Source of the DNA: Streptomyces adustus
Lineage (GTDB): Bacteria; Actinomycetota; Actinomycetes; Streptomycetales; Streptomycetaceae
Reading direction: 5' to 3'
Assembly: GCF_009377175.1 (NCBI RefSeq)
Contig: NZ_VJZD01000004.1
Location: 44,964 to 108,963, forward strand
Length of the DNA stretch: 64,000 nt
The position numbers and the translations under genes are program-made. Within the stretch, counting starts at the first letter, position 1. Every line of letters starts with the position of its first letter. Of this stretch, positions 36,971 to 45,331 are shown piece by piece. The notes under the pieces are model-generated. The model had not been told where the DNA came from, did not search any database, and saw only the letters and a program-made list of their open reading frames with translations.

Positions 36971-37909
36971 ATGGATCCCCTCAACGATGTTCTCGCTCTT
37001 CTGGACATGCGCAGCGCCAATTTCGCGCGCCTGGAAGGGGTAGGTGCGTGGGCGATCTCCTTTGCCGGATATCAGCACATCAAGCTGGGTGCCGTTCTTG
37101 AGGGCGAGTGCTGGGTGGAGACCGAAGGTGCTGCACCCGTCCGGGCCGTGGCGGGCGACTGCTATCTGCTGGGCAATGGCCGTCCGTACCGGCTTTCCAG
37201 TGATCCAAGGGTCCCCGCCCAGCCCAGCAGTGAGATCTTCACGGGCTTCGTCGAAGGCGGCACCGTCCGTGTCGGACCCTCAGACGGGCCTGTGGACTCG
37301 GTCGTTGTCGGCTGCGGGTTCCACCTCGACACCGCGAACGCCGCAGTCCTCCTCGATGTGCTGCCCCCACTGGTGCACGTTCCCGCGGGCTCGGACGAGG
37401 CCGGCGCCATCCGCACCGCGCTGAACATGCTGCGCCAGGAGACTGCCACCCCTGAGATCGGCAGTGGCCTGATCGTCGAGCGGCTGGCACACATCGTTCT
37501 GGTCCAGGTGCTGCGCAGCTACGTCGCTGCCCAGGGTTCCACCGGACATGCCTGGTTGACCGCCCTGGCCGATCCCGCCATCGGCACCGCGCTCTCCCTC
37601 ATGCACCAGTTCCCCGCCCACGTGTGGACGGTGGCCGAACTGGCCGCCAAATCCGGTATGTCCCGGTCGCACTTCGCGGCTCGTTTCAACGAGCTCGTCG
37701 GCACCCCGCCCCTCGAATACCTCGCCACCTGGAGGATCCGCTCGGCCGCACGAGAGCTGCGCACGGGAAACCGGACGATCTCCTCCATCGCCACGCAGTA
37801 CGGCTACGGCTCGGAGAGCGCCTTCAGCCACGCCTTCAAGCGGGTCATCGGGCTCGCCCCGGGCCGCTACCGCAGGCAGTCGCGGTCTGCCGTGACTTCC
37901 GATCGGTGA
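36971..37909 (+). CDS. AraC-family regulator
   Basis: 312 residues; ATG 36971 has AAGGGAG upstream. N-terminal cupin-like AraC_binding_2 domain (GAVLEGECWVETEGAAPVRA, AGDCYLLGNGRPYRLSSD) and a C-terminal double HTH (WTVAELAAKSGMSRSHFAAR, FNELVGTPPLEYLATWRI, ISSIATQYGYGSESAFSHAF). Of the 'AraC with cupin' type frequently divergent from SDR genes in Streptomyces, so its likely target is the divergent SDR gene, now frameshifted. Confidence 0.9.
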   Translation: MDPLNDVLALLDMRSANFARLEGVGAWAISFAGYQHIKLGAVLEGECWVETEGAAPVRAVAGDCYLLGNGRPYRLSSDPRVPAQPSSEIFTGFVEGGTVRVGPSDGPVDSVVVGCGFHLDTANAAVLLDVLPPLVHVPAGSDEAGAIRTALNMLRQETATPEIGSGLIVERLAHIVLVQVLRSYVAAQGSTGHAWLTALADPAIGTALSLMHQFPAHVWTVAELAAKSGMSRSHFAARFNELVGTPPLEYLATWRIRSAARELRTGNRTISSIATQYGYGSESAFSHAFKRVIGLAPGRYRRQSRSAVTSDR

Positions 37910-37975
37910 CGTCACGACGGGTCGGCACGGATCGCCCGCTCGTGCCACGACGGACGGCGTCGGACTCGTAGCGCC

Positions 37976-38002
37976 CGGCCCGGCAGGGCTGTCACCGGGC
38001 CC
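37976..38002. terminator. Short bidirectional hairpin between convergent genes
   Basis: GGCCCGG (37977-37983) pairs with CCGGGCC (37995-38001) between the AraC gene and the convergent methyltransferase gene. Confidence 0.5.
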
Positions 38003-38024
38003 GTTGTGCCGGCGGGGGACGCGG

Positions 38025-38678
38025 TCAGCGGCGATGCCCGTGGCGGGCCAGGATCTGGATTCCTTCTGCCTCGTGTCCGTTCATGGTGGCGACGGCGATG
38101 CGGCGCGCGCCGGTGATCTCGAAGTCCGCGAGCAGGGAGGTGAACCAGTCGATCGGGTGGTGGCGGCAGACTGCGCCGTCGCCGGTCTCGAAGACTCCGT
38201 AGGTGCCATAACGTTCCGCGAATCTGGCGTAGCGGTCACGGTTGCGCTCGTCGTTCTGGAGCAACAGGTCGCTGAGGTAGAGGATTCCGCCCGGTCTGAG
38301 AACGCGGCTCAGCTCGCTGGCCAGCCGCCGCTGTGCGTCGTCGCCGGGTATGCAGGTCAGCACCGCGAAGAGGATGACCATGTCGATGCTCGCGTCCGGG
38401 TGGGCCAGTGTCGGCGGTGAGTCCAGCACGGTGAAGCGCATCGTGGGATGCAGGGCGCGTGCCCGGGAGATCATTCCCGGTGAGGTGTCGACGCCGCAGA
38501 CACTGGTGAAGCCCTGCTGTCGCAGGGCGTGCATGGTCCGGCCGTATCCGCAGCCGTAGTCCAGGACTGCGGCCTGCCGGTCGACGTCGTCCAGCCACGG
38601 CAAGTGCAGTGGATGCGTGAACGTCTTGGTGGTAGCAGCGGCGTCCCAGTAGGCGGGCTGGCTGTCGAGGTGGGGCAT
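38025..38678 (-). CDS. Class I SAM-dependent methyltransferase
   Basis: 217 residues. ATG 38678 is preferred because GGAG lies nine bases upstream; an ATG at 38687 is too close to it. Seen: SAM motif I VLDYGCGYGRTMHAL, acidic motif GVDTSPGMISRA and post-I ASIDMVILFAVL, then LRPGGILYLSD. It resembles the Methyltransf_11/UbiE-like group. Its substrate cannot be inferred. The gene stands alone between the AraC gene and the partition operon. Confidence 0.87.
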   Translation of the reverse strand: MPHLDSQPAYWDAAATTKTFTHPLHLPWLDDVDRQAAVLDYGCGYGRTMHALRQQGFTSVCGVDTSPGMISRARALHPTMRFTVLDSPPTLAHPDASIDMVILFAVLTCIPGDDAQRRLASELSRVLRPGGILYLSDLLLQNDERNRDRYARFAERYGTYGVFETGDGAVCRHHPIDWFTSLLADFEITGARRIAVATMNGHEAEGIQILARHGHRR

Positions 38679-39011
38679 GGCGGACATCTCCAGCGCGTTC
38701 GGGAACAGCGGTCGCGCCACCAGGATCTCGGATCCCGTGGCAGACCCGTCGCGTCTGAGTCGACTTCGGACAGGGTGGCGCCCGGTCCTCACCGAACCGG
38801 TTTGTGAGTGCCCGGAGTTCGGCGGGCCTGATGGACGGCTCGCTGCGCGCAGCGAGTCCGACCGTCTCGATGGGAACCCCTGGCTGTCGGTGGTGCGAAG
38901 GCCCGTTCCCGGCACTGAACGGGACAACTAGTGTCGTTGAGACAGGAAACAACTCTGTCAAACTAACGTGTCAATACGGCGATTGATCATGGACGTTAGT
39001 AAGGTGTCCTC
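38679..39011. other. Region upstream of the partition operon with repeats
   Basis: About 330 bases. The last 85 hold several symmetric elements: GACA-ACTAG-TGTC (38927-38939), an imperfect GTTGAGACAG...CTGTCAAAC pair (38936-38964) and an 8-base inverted repeat at 38962-39000. These probably form the promoter and the centromere-like or autoregulatory site of parAB. Confidence 0.5.
38962..39000. promoter_or_regulatory. Inverted repeat before parA, candidate Par operator
   Basis: ACTAACGT (38962-38969) and ACGTTAGT (38993-39000) are exact inverses with starts 31 bases (three helical turns) apart, immediately upstream of the parA ribosome site. Confidence 0.55.
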
Positions 39012-40283
39012 ATGAGTTCTCCAGCTACTTCCGGCGACCGCGAGAAGGTCGTCTCCAAGCTGCCGGGATGGCTCCGGCAGAACCTGAAAATCAGGGCAGC
39101 CCAGCACGGTATCGAGATCCAGGCAGCCGTCGAGCAGGGCATCACCGCCTGGTGCAGGCTGGCTTCGGCAACGGCCGACGTCGACACGGCCGGCGCCGAC
39201 TCCTTCTCCACCTTCCTTCCTCCCGGCCAGTGGGAGGAGTTCCGCCGCACCGCGAGCGACCGGCGCGCCTCCCTCATCCAGGGACTGGCCCAGTCCGTAC
39301 AGCTCTGGCTGGACACCAACCCGGCACCGGACATCGAACGCCCCACCGTCACGCGGCGCATCATCGTCTGCAACCAGAAGGGCGGCGTGGGCAAGACCGC
39401 GATCACTGCCGGCGTGGGCGAGGCACTCGCCGAAGACCCCAACAGGCTCCACGCCGTGCGTGTCGCCAAGGCACTGACGAAGGCCCTGCGCGCCAGCGAA
39501 ACCCATGCCGGCGACGACGAACCGAACGAGCAGAACGACCCCCTGGACATCGAGAACCTGCCCGGCCTCGGCCTGCGTGTCCTCCTTGTCGATTTCGACC
39601 CCCAGTGCCACCTCACCAACCAACTGGGCGCCTCCCCGCTGGCGATGAACGGTGACAGCCTCACCAACCACATGGCAGGCGACCCGAAGGGCGACCTGCG
39701 CGACCTCATCGTGTCCGTCGACGACGACACCTTCGACGGCCGCCTGCACCTCCTGCCCGCCTGCAACGACGCCTTCCTCCTCGACGTCCGCCTGTCCGCC
39801 GTGCGAGCCCGCGAAGCCGCTCTCGAACGAGCCCTGACCCCCCTCGAAGCGGACTACGACGTCATCCTGGTCGACTGCCCGCCCAGCCTCGGTCTCAGCA
39901 TGGACGCAGCCGCCTACTACGGCCGCCGCCGTGACGGGGAGAAGCCCGGCCAGTCCGGCGCCCTGGTCGTCGTGCAGGCCGAGGACAGCTCCGCCGACGC
40001 CTACGAACTGCTCACCACGCAGATCGAAGACCTGCGCAACGACCTGCAGGTCGACATCGACTACCTCGGCATCGTCGTCAACCTCTACGACTCGCGCCGC
40101 GGGTTCATCGCCACCTCCTCACTACAGGGGTGGGTCGACATAAAGGATCCGCGAGTCGTCGGCCTCATCGGCGACCTCAAGGAACAGAAGGAAGCCGTCC
40201 GGATGAAGGAGCCGCTGCTGTCCTACGCCCCCAAATCGCAGCAGGCGATCGGCATGCGCGCGCTCGCACGGGAGATCGCATGA
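39012..40283 (+). CDS. parA: ParA-family partition ATPase
   Basis: 423 residues from ATG 39012, with AAGGTG upstream. A roughly 110-residue N-terminal region (KLPGWLRQNLKIRAAQHGIE), possibly DNA-binding, precedes a ParA/MinD ATPase: deviant Walker A CNQKGGVGKTAIT (Lys123, Lys128), Walker A' VLLVDFDPQCHLTNQLG and Walker B YDVILVDCPPSLGLSMDAA. There is a longer than usual insert between Walker A and A'. ParA works on the nucleoid to segregate a replicon. It overlaps parB by four bases. The size and N-terminal extension fit plasmid (type Ia) rather than chromosomal ParA. Confidence 0.92.
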   Translation: MSSPATSGDREKVVSKLPGWLRQNLKIRAAQHGIEIQAAVEQGITAWCRLASATADVDTAGADSFSTFLPPGQWEEFRRTASDRRASLIQGLAQSVQLWLDTNPAPDIERPTVTRRIIVCNQKGGVGKTAITAGVGEALAEDPNRLHAVRVAKALTKALRASETHAGDDEPNEQNDPLDIENLPGLGLRVLLVDFDPQCHLTNQLGASPLAMNGDSLTNHMAGDPKGDLRDLIVSVDDDTFDGRLHLLPACNDAFLLDVRLSAVRAREAALERALTPLEADYDVILVDCPPSLGLSMDAAAYYGRRRDGEKPGQSGALVVVQAEDSSADAYELLTTQIEDLRNDLQVDIDYLGIVVNLYDSRRGFIATSSLQGWVDIKDPRVVGLIGDLKEQKEAVRMKEPLLSYAPKSQQAIGMRALAREIA

Positions 40284-41416
40284 GCAAGGCCCATCAACTG
40301 GGTGCCGGCCGTTTCGGCGGGGGAGCGCGCCCCGTCAGCGCCCGCCGTCAGGCCGTAGCCGCGGCCACCGGGGTCCCTACCGACGGTGTCGCCCCGCCCG
40401 GCGAACTGTCCCCGGACAGCGTCAGTCTCAACCCGGACAATCCCCGCTCAAGCCTGGGCGACCTCACCGATCTGGCGGGCAGCCTGAAAACGCACGGCCA
40501 GAAAGTGGCGATCACGGTCATGAACCGCGACGCGTACATCAAGGCCAACCCGGACCGCGAAGCGGATCTCGAGCCCGACACCACCCACGTCGTCATCGAC
40601 GGCAGCAGCCGGCTTGCCGCGTCGCGCGAAGCCGGGCTCCCCACGATCAAGATCATGGTCAGCGACGACCAGGGCACCACGTCCGAGGAACTCCTCGAGT
40701 CCGCCCTTGTCGCCAACATCCATCGCCAGGACCTCGAGGAGCTCGACGAAGCCCGCGCCCTGCAACGTCTCCTCGCCCTCTACGGCAGTCAGACGGCTCT
40801 CGCCAAGAGGCTCCACCGTTCCCAGGGCTGGGTGTCGCAACGCCTGGCTCTGCTCAACCTCACCCCGGAACTTCAGGCCCGGATCGGTGAGGACCCCATC
40901 GATCTGCTGCGCGCCGTGGGCAACAAGCCGGCGGAACAGCAAGAGTCGGTTCTGGAACAGCTCAAGGCCGAGCGTGCCAGGAAGGGAGAGAAGAAGCAGC
41001 AGCGCACGAGCGAACAGGATCAGCCGGGCCTGCCCACGCCCGCACCCACTCCGGTCGGTTCGCCTCAGCCGGCGGCCGACAGTCAAGGCAGCACGGCCGA
41101 GGGCGGGATCACGCCCGGTCTCCCAGCCGTCGAGACCGCAGCGGTGGCAGATCACGACGAGGGCGGCTTCGAACAGGCCGTGCCGGAACCGCGGGCCGCG
41201 AGCGAGGCACCCGCTCCGCAGGGAGTGACCAGGCCGGCACCCAAACTGCCCTATGACGATCCGACCTTCATCGCCATGCATCTCCAGGTGAAGATGACCG
41301 AACCGGATTTCTTCACGCTGTTTCGTCTGATCAGTGACATGGCCTTCGACCGCAACCCGGCGGAGTTCAACAAGATCGTGCAACGGCAGACCGATTCGGA
41401 AGCCCCGGCAAGCTGA
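40280..41416 (+). CDS. parB: ParB-family partition protein
   Basis: 378 residues; ATG 40280 overlaps the parA stop (ATGA). The N-terminal ParB/Sulfiredoxin domain shows SLNPDNPRSSLGDLTDLAGSL and VIDGSSRLAASREAGL, then ESALVANIHRQDLEELDEA in place of the usual 'NIxRxDLxxxE'. An HTH follows (QTALAKRLHRSQGWVSQRLA, then LLNLTPELQARIG), a Pro/Gln-rich linker (about 250-320), and a C-terminal segment for dimerisation. It should bind centromere-like sites, probably those upstream of parA, and load ParA. Confidence 0.92.
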   Translation: MSKAHQLGAGRFGGGARPVSARRQAVAAATGVPTDGVAPPGELSPDSVSLNPDNPRSSLGDLTDLAGSLKTHGQKVAITVMNRDAYIKANPDREADLEPDTTHVVIDGSSRLAASREAGLPTIKIMVSDDQGTTSEELLESALVANIHRQDLEELDEARALQRLLALYGSQTALAKRLHRSQGWVSQRLALLNLTPELQARIGEDPIDLLRAVGNKPAEQQESVLEQLKAERARKGEKKQQRTSEQDQPGLPTPAPTPVGSPQPAADSQGSTAEGGITPGLPAVETAAVADHDEGGFEQAVPEPRAASEAPAPQGVTRPAPKLPYDDPTFIAMHLQVKMTEPDFFTLFRLISDMAFDRNPAEFNKIVQRQTDSEAPAS

Positions 41417-41846
41417 GCCGCCCGCTTCATCGTCCAGGCGAGTCGCACTCGCACTCAGCCCCGTGCGACCGCAGGCCGCAGGTCACCAACCTTGGGCCCG
41501 CGACCTTGTCCGGCTGCCTTCCGCCGACGAACAGCCCTGGGCGAGGCAGCTGGAGACTGCGTGTTTCACCGTCGAGCCCGGTTACCGCTTCTGACGTACG
41601 GCGGGTTCGGTGTCACCACGGCACCGGACCCGCTGGACACGGTGGATTGCGACAGATGCGACGGACTCACACCGGGGACACACCGGCAAGGGGCTGTCGG
41701 CGCCGTTCTCGAACTCCACCGTGGTGAACACCGAGGTGGTGGTTCCGATGTTCTCCAGATCGTGCAGGAGATACTGCCCACTGCCGAACGTGTAGTGGCG
41801 GGCTGCGTGAGCCGTCCGTCCTCAACGTCCGCCGGACATGCGGCCA
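41417..41846. other. Gene-free stretch after parB
   Basis: About 430 bases with no supported gene or strong hairpin. Short open frames here have atypical composition. Confidence 0.4.
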
Positions 41847-42734
41847 TCACTCCGTCGGGGCGGGGTTGGCAGGTGAGAATTCCGGCTCGGCCCAGCGCAG
41901 CGGCACGGCGCCGGACGTCTCCACGGCGTGTTCGACGCTGAAGCGGACCGTGCGTGTGCCGTCGGCGGCGGACTCTGTCCGGGCACGGCCGGTGAGCTGC
42001 AGGATCGTGCCGTCCGCCCAGTCGAGGAACAGCAGTCCTGCCCGGGGATCGAGGGCCAGGTTGCCGAGGCTGAGGAACATGGCGTTGCCCGGGTAGTCGG
42101 GCCAGCTCAGTTCAGTGGGTGACATGACCTGCACGAAACCCGGGTTGCCGCCACGATGGCTGGCTTCGACACCCGAAGGGCCTGCGGTGGCGAGGAAGAA
42201 GGTGTCCGCTCCGGCGACGAACGCTGCCTGCCTGCCGCTGAGTTCGTGGCCATGACGGGACGGACCGGGCCGGCGGTGCGGATCCCACCAGTACTCCGCC
42301 CGGCGCTGGATGTACTTGGGGCAGTTGGCGAACACCCGCTCCGCTGTGACCGAGAAGCCCCCGCGGGTGGGGCCCGACCTGCCGTTGAGGCGCATCCGGC
42401 GGCGGGTGCGGGGATCGAGGGCGATCGTGGCGACCGGCACGTCCGGCCGGGCCAGGGCGCCCGCGAGCGGGTCACCGGGGGCGGGCCCGCCGGTGACGGA
42501 GATCTGCCGGGGGCCGGTGGCGCGGACGAACCCCGGCTCCCCGCTCAGCGGTGACGCCCATATCCGGCCGGTCGCGGGATCGGCGGCGCCGATCACCAGG
42601 AGCGGCTGGAGTTCCAGAAAGGCCGCGGCCACCGGTTTGATGCCGTCGCCGACGGCCCGGCCCACATGGTCTGCGGCCTCGCGCAACCCGGCCTGCTCCT
42701 GCAGGGCCCGTGAACCGGCGTGGTAGACACTCAT
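41847..42734 (-). CDS. FMN-binding pyridoxamine 5'-phosphate oxidase-family protein
   Basis: 295 residues from ATG 42734. It has two split-barrel halves as in larger PNPOx-like flavoproteins: LLVIGAADPATGRIWASPLSG in the first and ADTFFLATAGPSGVEASHRGGNPGFVQV, then FLSLGNLALDPRAGLLFLDW in the second. The family includes flavin reductases and heme-degrading relatives; no heme-specific feature is obvious. The VOC gene lies 110 bases upstream on the same strand, so the two may be co-transcribed. Function unknown beyond the fold. Confidence 0.83.
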   Translation of the reverse strand: MSVYHAGSRALQEQAGLREAADHVGRAVGDGIKPVAAAFLELQPLLVIGAADPATGRIWASPLSGEPGFVRATGPRQISVTGGPAPGDPLAGALARPDVPVATIALDPRTRRRMRLNGRSGPTRGGFSVTAERVFANCPKYIQRRAEYWWDPHRRPGPSRHGHELSGRQAAFVAGADTFFLATAGPSGVEASHRGGNPGFVQVMSPTELSWPDYPGNAMFLSLGNLALDPRAGLLFLDWADGTILQLTGRARTESAADGTRTVRFSVEHAVETSGAVPLRWAEPEFSPANPAPTE

Positions 42735-42844
42735 GATCAAGGACTTTCTTCCCGGTGGGGCGGGTGGCGGATGGCGGTGCCTTCTCGTCGGCCCGGGCAG
42801 GGTCCGCCGCGGCCGTGGGGCGATTCCTGGCCGCAGCGCGATTC

Positions 42845-43303
42845 CTAGAAGAAACCGCAGGTCGGCGCGGACTCGTGAGGAGCAGGCGCGCCCTTGACGC
42901 CGTGACCGACGAAGATCTCCAGGCGCGTGCCGTCCGGGTCGTGGAAGAACAGGCCGCCCGAGTCTGCGCCCTCACTGTGGGCCACCACGCCTTCGTGGGC
43001 GAAGGTGACGCCGTGCGCGCGCAGGGCCGACTCGTACTCCCGGACCCGCTCGACGGAGTCGGAGCTGAACGCAAGGTGGTGCAGTCCGGCAGCCGCTTCT
43101 TCGTACGACTGCCCGGCCTGCTGCCAGAGGGTGAGGACCGGGCGGTCGCTGTCACCGTCCCCGAGGAAGGCGTACCGCCGTTCGTCCTGCATGCCCTGGG
43201 CGAGGAGCGCGAAGCCGAGGACGTCCCGGTAGAAGGCGAGCGAACGGTCGAGGTCGGTGACGTTCAGACCGACATGGCCGGTGCGCAGGGTCGTGGTCGG
43301 CAT
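42845..43303 (-). CDS. VOC-family (glyoxalase/dioxygenase fold) protein
   Basis: 152 residues; ATG 43303 is preceded by AAGGAG. Two beta-alpha-beta-beta-beta modules: GHVGLNVTDLDRSLAFYRDV and HHLAFSSDSVERVREYESAL, then FFHDPDGTRLEIFVGHG. The metal ligands His (GHVGLN), His (GLHHLAF) and Glu (RLEIF) are present. Typical roles are glyoxalase, extradiol dioxygenase or antibiotic-binding/resistance. It is divergent from a CGNR regulator, which probably controls it. Confidence 0.87.
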   Translation of the reverse strand: MPTTTLRTGHVGLNVTDLDRSLAFYRDVLGFALLAQGMQDERRYAFLGDGDSDRPVLTLWQQAGQSYEEAAAGLHHLAFSSDSVERVREYESALRAHGVTFAHEGVVAHSEGADSGGLFFHDPDGTRLEIFVGHGVKGAPAPHESAPTCGFF

Positions 43304-43411
43304 GATTGCTCCTTCGAGGGTGTCTAACTTCCTTAATCGACTTTAAAGGTTAGATTTGATCGAGTCAACCTGTCACGTAAGCTTCAGTGGTTAGCAGTGA
43401 AGGAGCCGCAC

Positions 43412-43948
43412 ATGTCTGCCGACCCCCGCCCCCTCACCGGCGAGCCGCTCGCCCTCGACCTGCTCAATACACGCTGGATGCAGGACGGGGCGGAGCAGGA
43501 TCTGCTCACCGGGACCGGCGGCCTCGCCGTCTGGCTGGCCGAGACCGGGCTGGACCGGCGGTTCACGGCCGACGCGCCGACCCTGCGGCACACCCTTGAG
43601 GCCCGCGACGCCCTGGCAGCGGCTGTGGACGGGCCGCCAGGCGCGGGCGTGGCACCGGTCGACGCCGTACTCGCGCACGGCCGCATCCGCGCCACCCTGA
43701 CCGCCGAGGGTCCCGGCGAGCGGCCGGAGTTCGACGATTCCTCCTGGGGTCCCGCCTGGCTTGCCGCCCGTGACTACCTGGGCCTGCTCGCCGCGGCTCC
43801 CGACCGGATCCGGGGCTGCGCACACGAGTCGTGCGTCCTGCACTTCTTCGACACCTCGCGCAACGGCACCCGCCGCTGGTGCTCGATGGCGTCCTGCGGC
43901 AACCGGGCCAAGGCGTCCCGCCATTACGCCCGTTCGAAGGAGAACTGA
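43412..43948 (+). CDS. CGNR zinc-finger / ABATE-domain regulator
   Basis: 178 residues; ATG 43412 follows GAAGGAG. N-terminal ABATE domain (PLTGEPLALDLLNTRW) and C-terminal zinc finger: RGCAHESCVLHFFDTSRNGTR, then RWCSMASCGNRAKASRHYAR, with the CGNR motif and all four cysteines. Members are thought to be transcription regulators. It faces the VOC gene across a 108-base AT-rich gap, a likely shared control region. Confidence 0.87.
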   Translation: MSADPRPLTGEPLALDLLNTRWMQDGAEQDLLTGTGGLAVWLAETGLDRRFTADAPTLRHTLEARDALAAAVDGPPGAGVAPVDAVLAHGRIRATLTAEGPGERPEFDDSSWGPAWLAARDYLGLLAAAPDRIRGCAHESCVLHFFDTSRNGTRRWCSMASCGNRAKASRHYARSKEN

Positions 43949-43995
43949 GCACTTCGCTCGCGCGGCCCGTGCCACGCTCCTCCTGAGCAGATCGC

Positions 43996-44160
43996 ATGAG
44001 CCGACGCCCTCCGCTGCCGCCTTTCACACGGGAGACAGCCCTGGAGAAGGTCCGCATGGCCGAGGACGGGTGGAACACCCGGGATCCGGAGAAGGTGTCC
44101 CTGGCGCACACCGAGGACTCCCGCCGGCGAGACCGAGCCGAATTCGTCATGGAAGCGTGA
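43996..44160 (+). pseudogene. Truncated DUF1348 (NTF2-like) gene
   Basis: 54 codons from ATG 43996 read [20 protein letters not shown], then [20 protein letters not shown] and [11 protein letters not shown]. This is the first third of the DUF1348/SnoaL-like family, which normally has about 150 residues. A stop follows at 44158, and the downstream bases carry no continuation. Probably a 3' deletion. Confidence 0.65.
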
Positions 44161-44652
44161 GCGCGGCGATCACGACGTGCGGAGGCCTTCCAGGAGGCCG
44201 GCACCGAGAATCACCACGAAGTCCACGTCACGCCGGACGGGCAGCCTTCCGCGCAGGCACGCGCAGCCGAGGAGGCGGAGAGACAGGAATTGGCCGCGCT
44301 CCGTCCATTCCTGTCCTGCTGTCCGACGTCCATGGGGTCGGCTCTGCTCTGTACTTGCCGGGTGCCGGCCCGGGAATCGCGGCTGCCCGGCGGAGTGGTT
44401 GCCGCCACGGTCGTGACAACTTTCGTATTTCGCCCACTCTCCCTCGCCGGGCGTCGCCCGCGAAGGCGCCCGCCAATAGCACCCCGCTCATTTGGTCATG
44501 GCCTGTCGCAGGGCTGTCGGTTCCCCGCTCGGGGACACATGGCATTCAGGCCCGCCGGAACCGCCCCCGCACTCGTTGCGGCCGGGGCGGCCGGTTCGGG
44601 CGCAGTGCGCCGGTCGGCGGGCCCCGCCGAATCCTCCGGCACATCCGGCGGG
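44161..44652. other. Stretch between the DUF1348 fragment and the TetR gene
   Basis: About 490 bases. At 44190-44310 (+) the frame NHHEVHVTPDGQPSAQARAA, then EEAERQELAAL looks like the C-terminal end of an unrelated protein. No intact gene is seen. Confidence 0.35.
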
Positions 44653-45297
44653 TCAAGCCGAGGGGAGACGGTCCGCGGGCAGTGCCTGCCGCAGTACGTC
44701 GAGCGCCATCCGTCTGGCCCGTGCGACAGGTTCGGCCGAGCGGACACTCTTGCATCCGGCGAGGCCACCGTCGTACAAAAGTTCGAGCTTTGCGGAGGTT
44801 GTCTCGGGATCGGCGGCTCCCGCGGCGGCCAGTTCGTCGCGCCAGATGCCCGTGAGCCAGGTCCGGTGCCGCTCGACGGCCGCGCGCGCCGGGTGCCGGG
44901 TCTCGGGGAACTCGGTGAGGGCTTTGAGGAAGAGACAGCCGCGGAAACCGCGGCGCCGCGCGTCCTTCGCCGACAGGTCGAAGGGCGCCAGGATGCGCTC
45001 CACGGGGTCGGTCAGCCGGGCCGTGGCGCGAGCATGGCCGGCGCGAACGGTCTCGTGCTGCCGGTCCAGATATGCGGCGACGAGAGCGTCCTTCGACCCG
45101 AAATTCTGATACAGGCTCGCCCTAGCGACATCCGCCTCGGTCAGGATCCGCTCGATCCCGACCGCGCGAATCCCTTCCTTGGCGAAGAGGACGGATGCGG
45201 TGTCCAGGAGACGCTGGGCCGGTGAAGTGGTGCTCTTGGAGGACCAAGCGCGCGGGCATCGCTCCGCGGATCTCTCCGGCGGTCCGGCGGGCGTCAT
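44653..45297 (-). CDS. TetR-family regulator
   Basis: 214 residues if started at ATG 45297, the only start codon in frame before the HTH; the first 25 residues are unusual, so the true start is uncertain. HTH: QRLLDTASVLFAKEGIRAVG, then LTEADVARASLYQNFGSKDALVA. The C-terminal domain matches the TetR_C group with FRGCLFLKALTEFPE. Only 34 bases separate it from the divergent flavoprotein gene, so the two promoters must overlap this gene's 5' end; repression of the flavoprotein is inferred. Confidence 0.85.
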   Translation of the reverse strand: MTPAGPPERSAERCPRAWSSKSTTSPAQRLLDTASVLFAKEGIRAVGIERILTEADVARASLYQNFGSKDALVAAYLDRQHETVRAGHARATARLTDPVERILAPFDLSAKDARRRGFRGCLFLKALTEFPETRHPARAAVERHRTWLTGIWRDELAAAGAADPETTSAKLELLYDGGLAGCKSVRSAEPVARARRMALDVLRQALPADRLPSA

Positions 45298-45331
45298 CCG
45301 TTCGACTGGAGCCACTGATGGGAGCAACGAC

